From Lumbricus rubellus (taxonomy: Eukaryota > Annelida > Clitellata > Crassiclitellata > Lumbricidae), in the NCBI GenBank assembly GCA_945859605.1, contig OX243820.1:26048077-26112076 (forward strand): DNA of 64,000 nt. Reading direction: 5' to 3'. Below the pieces are notes generated by a model. That model searched no databases. It worked only from the letters and a program-made list of their open reading frames with translations, and had not been told where the DNA came from. This document shows, piece by piece, positions 34,050 to 45,712 of the stretch; the first letter of the stretch is position 1; each line of letters starts with the position of its first letter. The position numbers and the translations under genes were made by a program.

Positions 34050-34664
34050 CACTGTGCCCCATAAAAAAACACCAAAAAACTTTGTCATGAAACGCATGTA
34101 AGTCTAATGTTAAATAAGAAAAAGCAATGTTTCATTTAAGAAGATGTTCGAAGTGATGTCCCTTCGCTTGAACGCAGGCTCTCAGCTTGTGGTGCGCCCT
34201 CCTGGCTTAGCACAAGATCGTTTACTCAGCTGCATCAATGTTCTCTGGTGTGCGCACCGAACGTGGTCGTCCGCTGCCGGGTTGACGATCCACGCTCGCC
34301 GTTTTCCCAAGCTTTCGCAGCAGTACATCATGGCCATTTTTATTCCAACCCTTCTGCGGGAACTCTTTTATCAACCGACGACTACTGTAACCCTTCAACA
34401 ATACTAAATTCTTAATTAAAAATTTATCTTCGCTGCTGAAAACCATTTTAACTATAAGTTACTAATCTCTGTTTAAATGTTTCCAAACACGCCTAGTCTG
34501 CGTCACTGCCTTCAACAGCAACCACTTATGTGAGTAAATAAAATGTAAAATATTTTGTGGCAAAATTATTTGAGAAACAACATACAAACTTTTATTACAA
34601 TTGGCTTAGTTTTATAGAAGATTTTTTGAAAAGTTTTTGGTGTGTTTTTTTATGGGACACAGTG
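34050..34664 (-). mobile_element. Tc1/mariner-type element, 615 bp
   Basis: TA-flanked. Ends CACTGTGCCCCATAAAAAA on the left and CACTGTGTCCCATAAAAAA on the right. It retains only the N-terminal transposase region on the minus strand. Confidence 0.85.
34222..34446 (-). pseudogene. Tc1/mariner transposase N-terminal fragment
   Basis: 74 codons from an ATG: a helix-turn-helix DNA-binding region (KNLVLLKGYSSRRLIKEF, WNKNGHDVLLRKL) and the linker PGSGRPRSVRT that joins the DNA-binding and catalytic domains in these transposases. It stops just after, before any DDE/D residue. It could still bind the element ends, so a repressor-like role is conceivable but unproven. Confidence 0.7.
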
Positions 34665-35271
34665 TATAATGTATGTATATTATAAAACATTGAAAGGTCT
34701 TAAATGTGGAAAGACGCGTACAAAAGTTCGCGTCTTTCTACATTTAAGGCCTTTTAATGTTTTACTCATTGTGTTAAAAATGAAGGACACTTACAAGTTG
34801 ATTGCATAGGCCTATATATAGGTTTCTCTAATTTATTGAATCTAATTTTGATGGAAACGACGCTAATAAGTCTACCTAGCTAAGACGTAGGCCCTAACTG
34901 ACGGTAACAAACCTTTGTTGTTGGACACTAAACAAGTAGACTGAAGGATAGGCCCTTCATACAATTACCGTTCGTTCATTTCAAATCTAAGTCTAGACCT
35001 ACGTGTCAATAACAGTAACAACAGTAAGAAGCTGACCTAAATTACACTAACAACTTTAGTTTGCATGCGAATGCCAGTGACACGTCTTATCGGTTACGGC
35101 ATTATTCTATGATTTGCACATGGGGGGGGGGGATTTTGTCCGGTGGTGATAATGTCCTAAGCAAAATCGGGGGATATGTCCGGGTTGCTTTTGTCCGGAG
35201 GGGATAATGCCCAGGGGCTAATGTTCGTACCCCAATTAGGCCTACTTCATCGTCACTGATTCAGTCTGATA

Positions 35272-36430
35272 CACTCACTCTTGCGGTGAGGATGGAATTG
35301 ATCCACAGGTAGCCAAGTTTACTATTGATGAAATCTCAACGCCACTTGCACATATTATTAATTGCTCCATTTTAACCGGCAGTGTTCCAAATAAACTAAA
35401 AATTGCAAAGGTGATACCCATTTTTAAGACAGGAGAGTCCAATAAATTTAGTAATTATAGGCCTATATCAGTATTACCCTATTTTTCTAAATATTTTGAA
35501 AAAATAATGCATCTGAGACTAACAAATTACCTGGCATCAAAAGGGACGATAACTAACAGCCAATATGGTTTCAGAACAGGTCACTCCACATTCATGGCAC
35601 TATTAGAAATGCATGAAAAAATTACAGAGGCTATCGATAATAAGCTATTCTCGATCGGGATATTTTTTGACTTATCCAAAGCCTTCGACACTGTGGATCA
35701 TAAAATTCTTATTAGTAAACTTGAGCACTATGGTGTCAGAGGGATTGGACTTGCATGGTTCTGTGACTATCTTCATAACAGAAAACAATATGTCTCATAT
35801 GATAATCATCTCTCGGAGCAATTAAGTATCAGATGTGGAGTGCCACAAGGGTCGATATTGGGTCCACTACTATTTTTGATATATATATAAATGACATTAC
35901 AAATTCTTCATCAAGCTTTCGTTTTATAATTTTTGCAGATGATACCAATGCATTTCTATCTGATAAATCTCTTGAATCGTTGTATGCCAGGGTGGGAAAG
36001 GAATTAGATTGTCTTTCTGAATGGTTTAAGGCCAATAAATTATCCCTAAACTTATCCAAAACTAACTACATTATATTTCGTTCAAAAAATAAAATCCTTC
36101 CGATCCTTGATGTTGGTATCAAAATTGATAGCAAAGAAATTACCCAAGTCACCACTACAAAATTTCTAGGTGTTTATGTTGATGAACACTTGACTTTCAA
36201 TGACCATGTTTCAATAATAGCCAAAAAGTTACTAAAAACCTTGGAATCATCTATCGGATTCGACATGTGCTACAGAGACCTATCCTGATCAATCTGTATA
36301 ATACTCTCATTCTTCCTTACTTCTCCTATTGCAATATTATCTGGGCCTCAAACTATCACTCTCACTTGACCAGACTAATTCTACTACAGAAGCGTATTGT
36401 TCGGATTATTTGTGGTCTTAAAATTTAATA
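35272..36430 (+). pseudogene. Non-LTR retrotransposon reverse transcriptase
   Basis: The longest open piece is 35411-35890. Visible motifs are FSNYRPISVLP, QYGFR, motif A FFDLSKAFDTVDH, motif B CGVPQGSILGPLLF, then after a frameshift in an AT run at about 35880-35890, motif C FADDT and FLGVYVD. A second frameshift near 36275 separates the segment NTLILPYFSYCNIIW. It is the RT core of a jockey/CR1/L2-group element, inactive because of at least two frameshifts and the missing 5-prime part with the endonuclease. Confidence 0.85.
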
Positions 36431-37380
36431 TACTTGAAAGTACCTCTACATATTACTTTAAAAAACTTAGAATATTGTCATTGCCAAATATAAATGAGTT
36501 GCAGATTGGGACATTTATGTATAGATTTAAACATAAGCTATTACCAGAATCGTTTGCTAAATAGGGTCACCCGGAGGGTTATGGACACCCTGGGTGATAT
36601 GGCCACCCGTCTTCTACAGCTTAATGTGATAATATAATGAATTCTAGCTAGTCTATTTATAGCTCTATGCACATTCGTCCTTCACCTTTCAACTATAATC
36701 TGATGTCGCGATGGTAAAATTCAGACTTATACGCGTTGTTTTTCAAATTATCCCATTTCCATGTAATAGCTAACACTGATTCTGAAAATTATATAAAAAT
36801 GTGCCTTTGGGAGGTAAAATTTTTAAGTTGACAGTTTTAAATAAAGGCTATATGACATTGTATATAGGCTACTTCCACTGTAATATGGATGTTCATAGTC
36901 ACTACACCAGATCCTGTAATAAATACCATAAAGATTTTGCACGTACTAAAACTAGGCAGTTTTGTATCTCCTATCGTGGACCCTGTGTGTGGAATCTTTA
37001 CCTGTTCCTTTGACTAATGTGCATACTGTAGGAATATTTAAAAAAGAGTTTAAACAGTATCTAATTGGGTTGGATTGAAGAAATTATGACAGAATCTGAT
37101 GTGGAAAAACTTTTGAAGATATTTTGGTTGCTGCTTGTTCACCTTTGCTACCTACTTAAATTTAATGAAATTTCAACTGGGTTCCCTGGCAGCGGAGCAT
37201 TGTTGCTCCTTTAGGGATGACCCTTTGACACCGAGAAGAAAGTTTGCGGGTAGTGTTTGTTTTGGGGTTTTTTCTGTTAAAAAACACTAAGTTTTATAAA
37301 TTGAACTGCTTTAATCTATTGATGCTGTGATGCTTTGTTGTTGCTGGTGTCAATAAAGTGTTGAAAGTCTTGAAAGTGAA
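35272..37380 (+). mobile_element. 5-prime-truncated non-LTR retrotransposon (jockey/CR1-like)
   Basis: Begins abruptly inside the reverse transcriptase N-terminal region (EDGIDPQVAKFT) and continues through the RT, thumb and a C-terminal block (HYTRSCNKYH). It ends in a TTGAAAG-type simple tail near 37364-37385. The abrupt start is the usual result of incomplete reverse transcription. Confidence 0.8.
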
Positions 37381-38135
37381 AGTCTGATACGTTTCCATCA
37401 GTGTTGCCACAACACTTGATCTGTTTTTTACCTTCGTCTGGGTATCTGAGTATTATACCAATTCCTCAATATGTTTATAATGTTTCCGCAATCGTGTCTA
37501 CATGCATGTGTTTTCCACAGCGAACACATAACTACTCAAATTCTCAAACTCCTAGGCCCTACTTCTAAAGTGCCAATAAAAAGTGAAGCGCCGGACAAAA
37601 GCGCCTACTCACGAGCGCAGTATCCAGTCAGATAGGTTGTCAAAGGGTAGTCAGAATAATTATGGTCTGATTCTGGTTGTCAGAGTAACTAGGCCCATAG
37701 GCCTACTGCAGGGTGAGAATTGCCGGGGGTTAGGGGGGTCAACCCCCAGTCTTTTATAGAGACCCATGTCAAAGTATGTTTTTCATACCCCAATTTCAAG
37801 TTTATCATAGGCCAACCCCCCCCCCCAGTTATTTTTCCACAATTCTCATACTGGCCTACTGTCGAATGCCGATTGTCGTAATCGTCGTAAAACGGTAAAA
37901 GCTGTGCATTCAGTAGCGGCGCCAGAGATGGAGTTAGGGGCTAGCCCCCCCCAGGCCAACCGTGTTTATTACATGGAAAAATGAAATATTTCAATGATTA
38001 GCCCCCTAAAAATGAGAAATCCATGAGATTTCGACCGCGAGTATTCAGCCCCACCCCCACTCCCACCCCAAAAATGAAATCCTAGCGCTTTGTGCGTTGT
38101 TTCAAGATTTGGGCTTTCGTTAGACGATAATGCAT

Positions 38136-39958
38136 CAGTGGCGTAGGCATGCCCGGGCAATTACGGGCAATGCCCGGGTTGGCAATTAGCTCTGACCGGG
38201 CTGGTTGGAATCGAGAAATTGGTACATTTCTATTTTGAGCTTAATAGTTTGATGCTAGGAAAATTCGTGTAAATTACTTAAGGACTGAGTGTAATGCATT
38301 ATGAGATGTGGCCTCCATAGACGGAAACCTCGTCCCGTGTGAGGAGGGGATGAATGGGCGGCCGAATGCCCACACGCTGAATGTTATCACAGATCAAGAT
38401 CGAGAGGTCATCTGTTGTCGCAGCTGTCGCAGTCAGTAGTTAACCTATGCACTGGCTGGTCGCTCGCTGCCTGTCGAGTGATATATTACACGTGTCGTCA
38501 CTTCATTTATGTTCCTTCCGACGGAGGAACCAATCTCTCATAAGTCACATTTAGACTTCTGGCCCACAGAGTATACGGTTTCCAGTACCCCATCATTCGC
38601 ACATTCGACGATGTTCGTACATTAAAAAGGTCAGCCGAGGTTATACATCAATAGTTATTATTTAAGCGAGACGCCTGGAGAAGACACCAGACGAGGAAAT
38701 GACATACTCTGTTAAACATTAGAGATATCTTGATTCTCATGTCAAAGGAAAACAAGGGAGGTGTTGTTCGTCTTCCTTCGTCTGATGAATTACCCCGGCG
38801 ACAGGTTTATGGGGTGGCATCTGACATCAGATCTGTACAGGGTGGTAGATAGATCTAGGCCTATATCAGCGTTAGCTCTATAGACTTAATGGTCTCAGTT
38901 TGAGTTCAATCGGTCTGCCACTTTGTTATATATAAGATCTCTCTCTCTCATAGTGCTACTCTGACACTTGTCCATGCCTTTGTCACCAGTAGAATTGATC
39001 ACTGCAGTTCGGTACTCATGGGTCTGCCACTTGGACTAATTGGGCGCCTTGAACGAGTTCTTCGTTCGGCTGCTCGCCTCATTGGCCGCATTCCTAAATA
39101 TGCCCCCGTCTCTGCTTATATGCGTGATGTTCTTCACTGGCTCCCTGTTTCACAGCGCATCTCCTACCGAGTTGCTGCACTTGTCTGGCGTTGCCTTACT
39201 GATTGTGCTCCATCATACCTGTCTATTCTTTGTCGACCTGTCTCTGACCTTGCAGCCCGTCGAGCTCTTCGCTCTACGACAACGGGGGAGCTTTTGGTTC
39301 CTCGAGCTCGCACTTCTACAAGACAGCGCCGAGCCTTTTCTTCTGTGGGTCCCGCTATCTGGAATGGCCTCCCACTAAACTTGCGACTTATGCCTAGACT
39401 AAATTCACCTGCTTTTTATAAGTCGCTCAAAACCTATTATTTTAGCTGTGGCTGGACTGGGAGCGCCTCTGAGTAGTTTCTTGAAGAAGCGCTATATAAA
39501 TTCACGAAATGAATGAATGAATGAATGAATATACACATTACACAGGGATCAAAATTTGGCATTTCTAAGTTTATTCTCTTACCGTAGTCTACTCGTTTAG
39601 TTACTTTAGTAGACTATATATGACCGATGCATGCATGACCTGATTGTTCGAACTATTTCAACTGGCTGGAGATTGATTGCAGTTTGCGTAGGCTATTGCT
39701 CAGTTTCTAATGTAGGCCTAACAATTCTAATATTATTCAGGTAAGTGGCAGCAAATCTGTTGAATGCTAGTCAGTGAATTAGGCCTATTACAGTTATAAT
39801 GACATTGTGGGCATATAGCGGCGGGGGATTATAGCCTAGGCCTAGTTGCTAATTGCCACCTTAGAATTAATCAGATTGGTGTCTTAATTATGATCAATGT
39901 TGACTTTTTTGAGTTGGTTTGCTGCCCGGGTTCAATTTGGTGTCTAGCTACGCCACTG
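38136..39958. mobile_element. hAT-type element, 1.8 kb, with nested LINE
   Basis: Perfect 8-bp target duplication TAATGCAT at 38128-38135 and 39959-39966. Ends CAGTGGCGTAG and CTACGCCACTG. Unit D has the unoccupied site at 48653-48660. GCCCGGG stands near both ends. No hAT transposase was recognised, so it is non-autonomous; a LINE 3-prime fragment lies inside. Confidence 0.92.
38950..39530 (+). pseudogene. LINE 3-prime fragment nested in hAT element
   Basis: Open frame to TAG at about 39476 with RIDHCSSVL, ARLIGRIPKYAPVS, LHWLPVSQRISYRVAALVW, GPAIWNGLPLNLR and FYKSLKTYYF. This is the post-reverse-transcriptase region and C-terminus of L2/CR1-type LINEs. It ends in GCGCTATATAAATTC and a (GAAT)n tail, so it is a genuine 3-prime end of a 5-prime-truncated insertion. 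Confidence 0.85.
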
Positions 39959-40134
39959 TAATGCATTAATAGTTTATTAATAATTTATGACTAATTAATT
40001 AATAATTAGAATCAAGAATTGTAACTGTAAACGATTCCACCGTCTTGGATGCTTAAAAGTGAGTAGGCCTAGGCCTATTTTCAGCGTTCGGCGTTCAGGC
40101 ATTTGTGGGATGCATTAGGTCGAACCGTCTATAG

Positions 40135-40400
40135 GCCTACTCATGAAGTTCCAATAAGGATTTCTCCCTGCTGCGAGACGCGTATGCGACGAGACCAGCT
40201 AAGCACGGTAGTTACAGCACCGTAAGTCCGTAACCCATGCACGTCTTCGGAGTGGGAAGGGGATCGAGTTACTGTTGCCTAGTGGGGTCCGGCACACAGG
40301 AAACTGTGGTTAATGACGGGCCATGAAGATCAGTTTGCGAGCAGGTGCTTCCGCCAGTTGAGGTTAATCATCGTAATCACAACTGTTATCACCATAGTCA
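40135..40400. repeat. Conserved 3-prime flank of RBR gene, unit C
   Basis: Counterpart of 24895-25110 and 48815-49050, with CAATAAGGATTTC, GACGCGTATGCGACG and AATGACGGGCCATGAAG. Confidence 0.55.
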
Positions 40401-40451
40401 TTGGATGCACGACTCCAAGACGTTATTGAGTCCAAAGTACCGTTTTTTGCT

Positions 40452-43400
40452 TTAGACTACAGACTGTAGGGCTAACTGTTGAATCTTGTAATTACACCAA
40501 AAAACGTGATTATTACTTGCTCGTTCGCTTTCTGAACGAAACCGTCGACACTGCCAGCACATATAATTTTTGCACCAAGCACAGTGGACAATGATGCATC
40601 CCTCTTCTTTCTCAATGGCAATGCGACAGTTAAGACAGCGCCTTCTATTTATAACATCTTCTTGTAGCCAAGCCTCGATGCTCCATACCTCATCGCAGGC
40701 TATTGTCCCATGAAAGTCACTGTCGCAGTTCAGACAGAATTTTCCCTGGCACAAGAGGCAGGCCTTCATCTGATCGGCTTCAGAAACCACGCACATGGCA
40801 CCGCATCTCTGTCGAGGGCAAAACCCGAAAGAAGCAGTATTACCCATAACGAAATCCTTTAACACGTCCCGAAGTATCTTTCTGATGTCATAATACTGCA
40901 TTACTCCGCAGATGTACCAGAGTTCAGCTGCACTGAGAGACTTATCACACTTTGCGAAGCAACACTTCACTGGAACTTTCCTGTCCCTTGTGGACTGAAT
41001 TACCAGTTGAAGCAGACATTCCTTGCAGTATGCATGTCCACAGACACTTAACAAATAGCAGTCTGCGCTTGAAGCATCTAAATTCTCACACCAGCAAACG
41101 GAACAGATTAAATCTGGCTTTTGACCTTCCCTGTCCAATGGAACATCCATGTGCTGGAGCAGTGTGGATTTTATTTCCTCTGAGTACCTACTGAATGTTT
41201 TGGATGTTGTTTCAAGCCAGAGTTCAGGACGATCCTCAAAAAAAAAGTACTGTGAAATGTCACTGTTACGTTTGAGATTGTCCAGATGAGATCTCATGCT
41301 GTGGTACAATTTCTTCAGAGCGCAGGAGCTAAAGAAGACCTTGTCAAAGTCAAACAAGTACCAGTTCAAGCCACAGGAATTAGATTTACCTGCCAGCTGC
41401 CTCTTCAGAATGTTTGCTGATTGATGTTTATTTGAAGGATCCCCATAGATATGCACCGTCTCCTGAAATGTAGGCAGGTGTATGCAAGTGTTCGTGAACT
41501 GCATCAGAAACTTCAGAAATATTGTACCATCATTGCTCTGCAGGTACTGCAGCTGCTCGTTGTCAAAACTAACTTTGGCAGGTAGAAAGAAATCCTCCAG
41601 ATCCTGTGTAAGATTGCGTGTGTGACAATTCTCCGTGGTGGTCACACTTACAAGCACTTGAAGATTGATGCTTGAAGGATTCACTAACACATGCTGATAC
41701 TGCTTGATCCAATGATCCACAACATTTTCTTTCTGCTTTTTCTCCAGAAATTCTTGCAGTGGCTTTTCTATAATTTGATAGAAACCTTGGGTCATTGTGA
41801 TGCGAATTGTTTTTAGATCTGTTGTCAACTTTGTTCCGTGTCTTAAGACAACAGAGAAATTAGATCTTGAAATGCCTTCTATGCACTTGTTTCCAACTCT
41901 AGCGCAATAGATGTTTGGAAAGACAAGTTTGAGGTCAAATTCATTAGGAGTTTCTGAATTTGTTTCCAACAAGGTGTCAGCACTCTCCTTGCATTCATCA
42001 ACTCTCAGTCCGGCTTTTGAAAAGGCTCCAATAACATCACTCATGATCATTGTTTTGGCATCTTTACAAGTCACTGAAACATTTTCGTTCTTTTCATCTT
42101 TCAGTGCATCTTTGATCAGGCAGTGCAAAATAACTTCCACTGAACTGTCCAAAACGACCTTGTCATCAATCAAAATATATTTCTGTTTAGCAATCAGAGA
42201 TTCATCGAAACCTTCGTAATGTAGAGTAGTTTCTGCAGCTGCCATATGCTGGTAATTGCACTGTTCCTCAATCCTGTTTTTGCTGATGCTTTGATTTTCT
42301 TTGTGGGTTGGATATATTTCTTCATCATCTGAGGTGTATGAAGTTATGGCAGATTTTTCTACCTGAATCTCTGGAGGGTGAAAACCCATCACGACCAAAC
42401 ACTTTAGCCCTTCTCCAATCTGAATTCGCAAAGGACTGTGAAGATGTGGAAAGGGAATCTCCAGTACTTTCTTCTCCAGCTCTGCTTTGAGGTTTTCAAG
42501 TACTTCTTCCAGCACAGATTTTACTTTGTCACAACCGACTTTGGGACACAGAACGGTCATCTCTTTTAGGTCTCTGTCATACAAGACTTTCGTGACATGT
42601 CCAGAAAGTACTTTAAGCCTCTCACAAAATTTCTCTGATGATGCAAGAGATCCAAGTTCAAAACTCATATATTCTGTGGCAACAGGAATGCAAAAGAATT
42701 GATTCACCATGTCCTTTGGTGTTGTGTTATGGTATTTGGAAAGCATGGAAGCTGCCAAATCATCTCCAATGGAAACAAGAAGATTCACCTCCTCTGGAAT
42801 GTGATCATTGTTCAAAGCATCAAGAGCCAACACAAATCGTGGTGGTTCGTTTGTTAACCTGTAGCAGGATTTTCGTCCAATAAGACGTGAAACTTTTGAC
42901 GAAATCTGCATATATCCCAAGTCTTTATGACCTTGGTAAATGCACAGACGATTGTACCATAGTTTTGACATGATTTCCATCATTGCTTTATGGACATAGA
43001 ATACACCCTTGTTGAAGTTGAGTATAGTTGGCCTTTCCAGATCTGACACCAGTGCAATAACCTCTGTGTATTGATTACGCAATTGTTTATCAATCTGTTT
43101 GAATGTTGTCTCTTTGAAGCCATTTTTACGAAACCATGACGATTGTTGAGTTTTCTTATTTCCAGGTTTAGTGTGAAGGTTCAAACACCATAAAGTAATG
43201 GCACTCAGAATTGTCTGGATATCTCCAAGTTCACTTAAGTGTGCTGCTTTTGCAATTCCAGATCTAAAGACATCTGTGAGACTACTATCATCTATGAAAA
43301 TGGAAGTGAAGAGTCCTTCGAGAAAGATATTCTTCTCGATGCATTCTCTGAGAAAGTTCTGCTTCTTTAGATGGAATTCGTGATTTGGTTCTATGGACGA

Positions 43401-43472
43401 CTCACCAAATTCTGAGTTGTTTATTATGATGTACTCAGAATCAATGGAAGCAGTGGTATATTCCTCAACGAC
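40452..43472 (-). CDS. RBR-type E3 ubiquitin ligase, exon 2 (unit C copy)
   Basis: Open exon of 1,006 codons starting at acceptor TTTGTGTGTAG with GTCGTTGAGG. With the first exon at 44975-45040 the protein has 1,028 residues. Zinc-binding residues of all three modules are in place: RING1 Cys812, Cys815, Cys833, His835, Cys838, Cys841, Cys864; IBR Cys907 to Cys948 with His943; RING2 Cys968, Cys971, Cys986, Cys989, Cys994, Cys997. Cys981 is at the catalytic position. An acidic stretch SDDEEIYPTHKENQS lies mid-protein. A segment VHIYGDPSNKHQSANIL before the RBR looks like a short beta-alpha RNA-binding-type fold, but this is a guess. It is the best-preserved copy. Initiation inside this exon is unlikely because no ATG lies in its first 96 codons. 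Confidence 0.9.
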   Translation of the reverse strand, partial: VVEEYTTASIDSEYIIINNSEFGESSIEPNHEFHLKKQNFLRECIEKNIFLEGLFTSIFIDDSSLTDVFRSGIAKAAHLSELGDIQTILSAITLWCLNLHTKPGNKKTQQSSWFRKNGFKETTFKQIDKQLRNQYTEVIALVSDLERPTILNFNKGVFYVHKAMMEIMSKLWYNRLCIYQGHKDLGYMQISSKVSRLIGRKSCYRLTNEPPRFVLALDALNNDHIPEEVNLLVSIGDDLAASMLSKYHNTTPKDMVNQFFCIPVATEYMSFELGSLASSEKFCERLKVLSGHVTKVLYDRDLKEMTVLCPKVGCDKVKSVLEEVLENLKAELEKKVLEIPFPHLHSPLRIQIGEGLKCLVVMGFHPPEIQVEKSAITSYTSDDEEIYPTHKENQSISKNRIEEQCNYQHMAAAETTLHYEGFDESLIAKQKYILIDDKVVLDSSVEVILHCLIKDALKDEKNENVSVTCKDAKTMIMSDVIGAFSKAGLRVDECKESADTLLETNSETPNEFDLKLVFPNIYCARVGNKCIEGISRSNFSVVLRHGTKLTTDLKTIRITMTQGFYQIIEKPLQEFLEKKQKENVVDHWIKQYQHVLVNPSSINLQVLVSVTTTENCHTRNLTQDLEDFFLPAKVSFDNEQLQYLQSNDGTIFLKFLMQFTNTCIHLPTFQETVHIYGDPSNKHQSANILKRQLAGKSNSCGLNWYLFDFDKVFFSSCALKKLYHSMRSHLDNLKRNSDISQYFFFEDRPELWLETTSKTFSRYSEEIKSTLLQHMDVPLDREGQKPDLICSVCWCENLDASSADCYLLSVCGHAYCKECLLQLVIQSTRDRKVPVKCCFAKCDKSLSAAELWYICGVMQYYDIRKILRDVLKDFVMGNTASFGFCPRQRCGAMCVVSEADQMKACLLCQGKFCLNCDSDFHGTIACDEVWSIEAWLQEDVINRRRCLNCRIAIEKEEGCIIVHCAWCKNYMCWQCRRFRSESERASNNHVFWCNYKIQQLALQSVV

Positions 43473-43741
43473 CTACACACAAAGAATACAAACTAGGTTT
43501 ACCATAAGGACAAATTGTATTTTTTAGTTAGAGACAACACAAATAAATCCTACTTCATGATCTTGCACAATTTTCAATGAGAATTGTTGAAACTTGACAA
43601 TTTAATTAGAACTGCTAACACTTTTGTAACTGAAGGCAGTCCCAATCAACTGAATCCCCACTCAATTCCCTCGAATTTATAGTTGATTCTGCCATAAAAT
43701 TATTTCATTAACAATTTTCTAGCTTGACTTTGTCTCCTTGA

Positions 43742-44040
43742 CAATTAATCAGCATTTGATGCCATCGACCACACGACCACAATACTCTACTACAAACAAA
43801 GTCAACCTGGCTGGATGCAAACCTGTTTCTCCTCTCACTTTTTTCTCTGTTCAAACAATGGAATACAAAAATCTCACTTGTACTAGGTGTGGTGTTCCTG
43901 AAACCTTTGCTCTTCATGCAACTTTTTGTTTGTTCTTTACACTACCGGTACTCCATTCAGCTTGGTCATCCTTAATCGACCATCACTTATATTCTGCCAA
44001 CACTCAACGTATCCCCTCATTTACTCCATTGATTTAATAT
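43742..44040 (+). pseudogene. LINE reverse-transcriptase relic, unit C
   Basis: Same relic as 28682-28990: a degraded motif A segment, TRCGVPE at motif B and a SLHYRYSIQLG-type segment out of frame. Located in the RBR intron. Confidence 0.6.
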
Positions 44041-44974
44041 AATTCCTGTCATACTCTCAATTTTTTTTGCCTCCATAGATCACTATGCTTAAAGATAATG
44101 TCAAGATTTGAAAGCCGCAACTGAGTTGGCACTTCTGCTTTAACTCATCTAAAACTGAATGCATACGTATGGGACAGGGTGGGGAGCATCTGTGAAAATG
44201 TTGAAAAGTAATTATGATTTTTCTGCTCTAACAAGTTGTTACTATATTTTAAGAAATATGATGGCTATTGATAAAAATTTAGAAGTATAGATCAACGACG
44301 CTGAAGTTTTCCAATCTACACATTGTCAAGCTGTGGCCACTGGACGACCTTTGAAGAACTAAAAACAATCAGTACGCATCATGCACCTTCAATCATCCCT
44401 TCACTAAAATAATCATTAGTCACTGTATAATCAGTCTTTGCTTCAAACATTTGCCCAAATTTCTTTATTCACTTATTATCATAAAGATTTATTTTTTCGT
44501 TCACTGTAAAATACACTTCAGTTTTATTCATTCATTTACTCAATCTAAACAGCAACTAAAAATTGTTATTATTAATTTTGTCAAATTTTTCTGGAGGATA
44601 TGTCATATCTGCTATTTTAGTTGGACAAAATAGTATTTGTAAAAATATATATAGGCCTAGTAAGTTATACTCATAGTAATATGATAGCATCATATATTAT
44701 CATAATAAATAATGGCATTAAAATTATATAATAGTAAATAATATCACGGTAGGCTATATTATAGCACTTCAGTAAAAACAATGATGTAAATAGCAACTAA
44801 AAATTATTAGGCCTATCATTGTGTCGAATTATTGTTCCGGGGGGGGGGATGTCATACCTGGGCGGAAAGTATCCCTAGACACGTTTAGATTAAACGCTGA
44901 GTAAACTATAGGCTATAGATTAATCTAAGTACACGGTAGTATGGCCTACAACTGTGCAATAATTATTAGCCTAC

Positions 44975-45040
44975 CTCATTAGCCTCAGTAGGCCTACTCG
45001 AATCTTCGACCGTTTCCAACTTGGAATTTGTTTCTCCCAT
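44975..45040 (-). CDS. RBR ligase first coding exon (unit C copy)
   Basis: 22 codons, MGETNSKLETVEDSSRPTEA then NE, ending GAG before donor GTAGGC. The intron to 43472 is 1,502 bp. TAGGCCTA stands inside the coding sequence here (the Ser-Arg-Pro-Thr codons), while unit D has Lys-Pro-Asn at that place. Confidence 0.8.
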
Positions 45041-45260
45041 TTTTTTAATTTAGTGCGAATCAAGATTAACTGGTGTAGTGAGCACTGACAATCATGATTT
45101 GTTCAAATGCAGAAAATAATATAGAAATGTCGCTGCGTTATGCAATCGTAAACAAACCGATCGTCCATAACACCACATTGCGAAATCGCTGCGCCGGAAA
45201 GACCAATTCTAATTTTAGATATAAATTGAATATTCATGAGGTTCCACCAAAGGCGATGAA
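45041..45260 (-). promoter_or_regulatory. Candidate promoter of RBR gene, unit C
   Basis: Conserved with units B and D. It has the box CTAAAATTAG (minus strand, 45209-45218), an inverted CCAAT near 45204 and GGAAAGACC. It stands in front of the only ATG exon of the gene. Confidence 0.4.
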
Positions 45261-45469
45261 GCGTAAAAAAGCATGCGCAGGCTACGTTTGACGCACAAAG
45301 TTCGGGCTATTGGAAGGCCTACAGGAAACTCAAAATGTGAAAGTGATTTTGAAAGGATGCTTTTGTCTGAATATGTTCAATGTGCACGCATGGGCTTAGG
45401 GAGGAAATTGCAGGTATTAGACATAATTAGAGTTTTATAACGTAGGAAATCAAACGATCACGATCACCA

Positions 45470-45712
45470 CGATGATGATGATCAAGATGATGATGATGTT
45501 GATCAGCAGCAGCAGCAGCAGCAGCAGCAAGCAGCATCATTATCATCATCGTCGCCGCCGCCGCCGCCGTCATCATCATAATCATCAATCATACTCTGCT
45601 CACCTGTTTCTCATCATCATCATCATGATCATCATCATCATCATCATCATCATGATAATCATCGTCATCATCATCATCATTACCATCACCAGCATCATCA
45701 TTATCATCTAAC
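45470..45712. repeat. GAT/CAG/CAT trinucleotide repeats, unit C
   Basis: Successive (GAT)n, (CAG)n, (CGC)n and (CAT)n tracts. The unit D counterpart at 54070-54560 has a hAT insertion inside the CAG tract. Confidence 0.9.

Larger units (their letters stand above)
33810..35233. mobile_element. Palindromic element with GGACATTATCCCC-repeat arms
   Basis: The left arm (33810-33945) repeats GGACATTATCCCCC; the right arm (35125-35233) carries the inverted GATAATGTCC, GATATGTCC and GATAATGCCC. The outermost bases match as inverted repeats (ACATTAGCCCCTGG on the left, its complement on the right). A Tc1/mariner element (34050-34664) is nested inside. Target duplication is unclear; AATTA occurs on both sides but is offset on the left. 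Confidence 0.65.

Noticed and set aside
34222..34446. Stand-alone transcription-factor gene
   Set aside because: The helix-turn-helix and GRPR linker are those of a Tc1/mariner transposase and the frame lies between that element's inverted repeats.
37916..38060. CAGTAGCGGCGCC in C (and 48433 in D), and the end GGCGCCGCCACTG at 10359-10371 with a variant at 22180-22192, as complete hAT elements
   Set aside because: Each shows only one plausible terminus; partners were not located.
45094..45291. 65-codon plus-strand frame, also present at 53676-53870
   Set aside because: It lies in the conserved promoter block antisense to the RBR first exon, its C-terminus is not conserved, and unit B lacks an equivalent frame.
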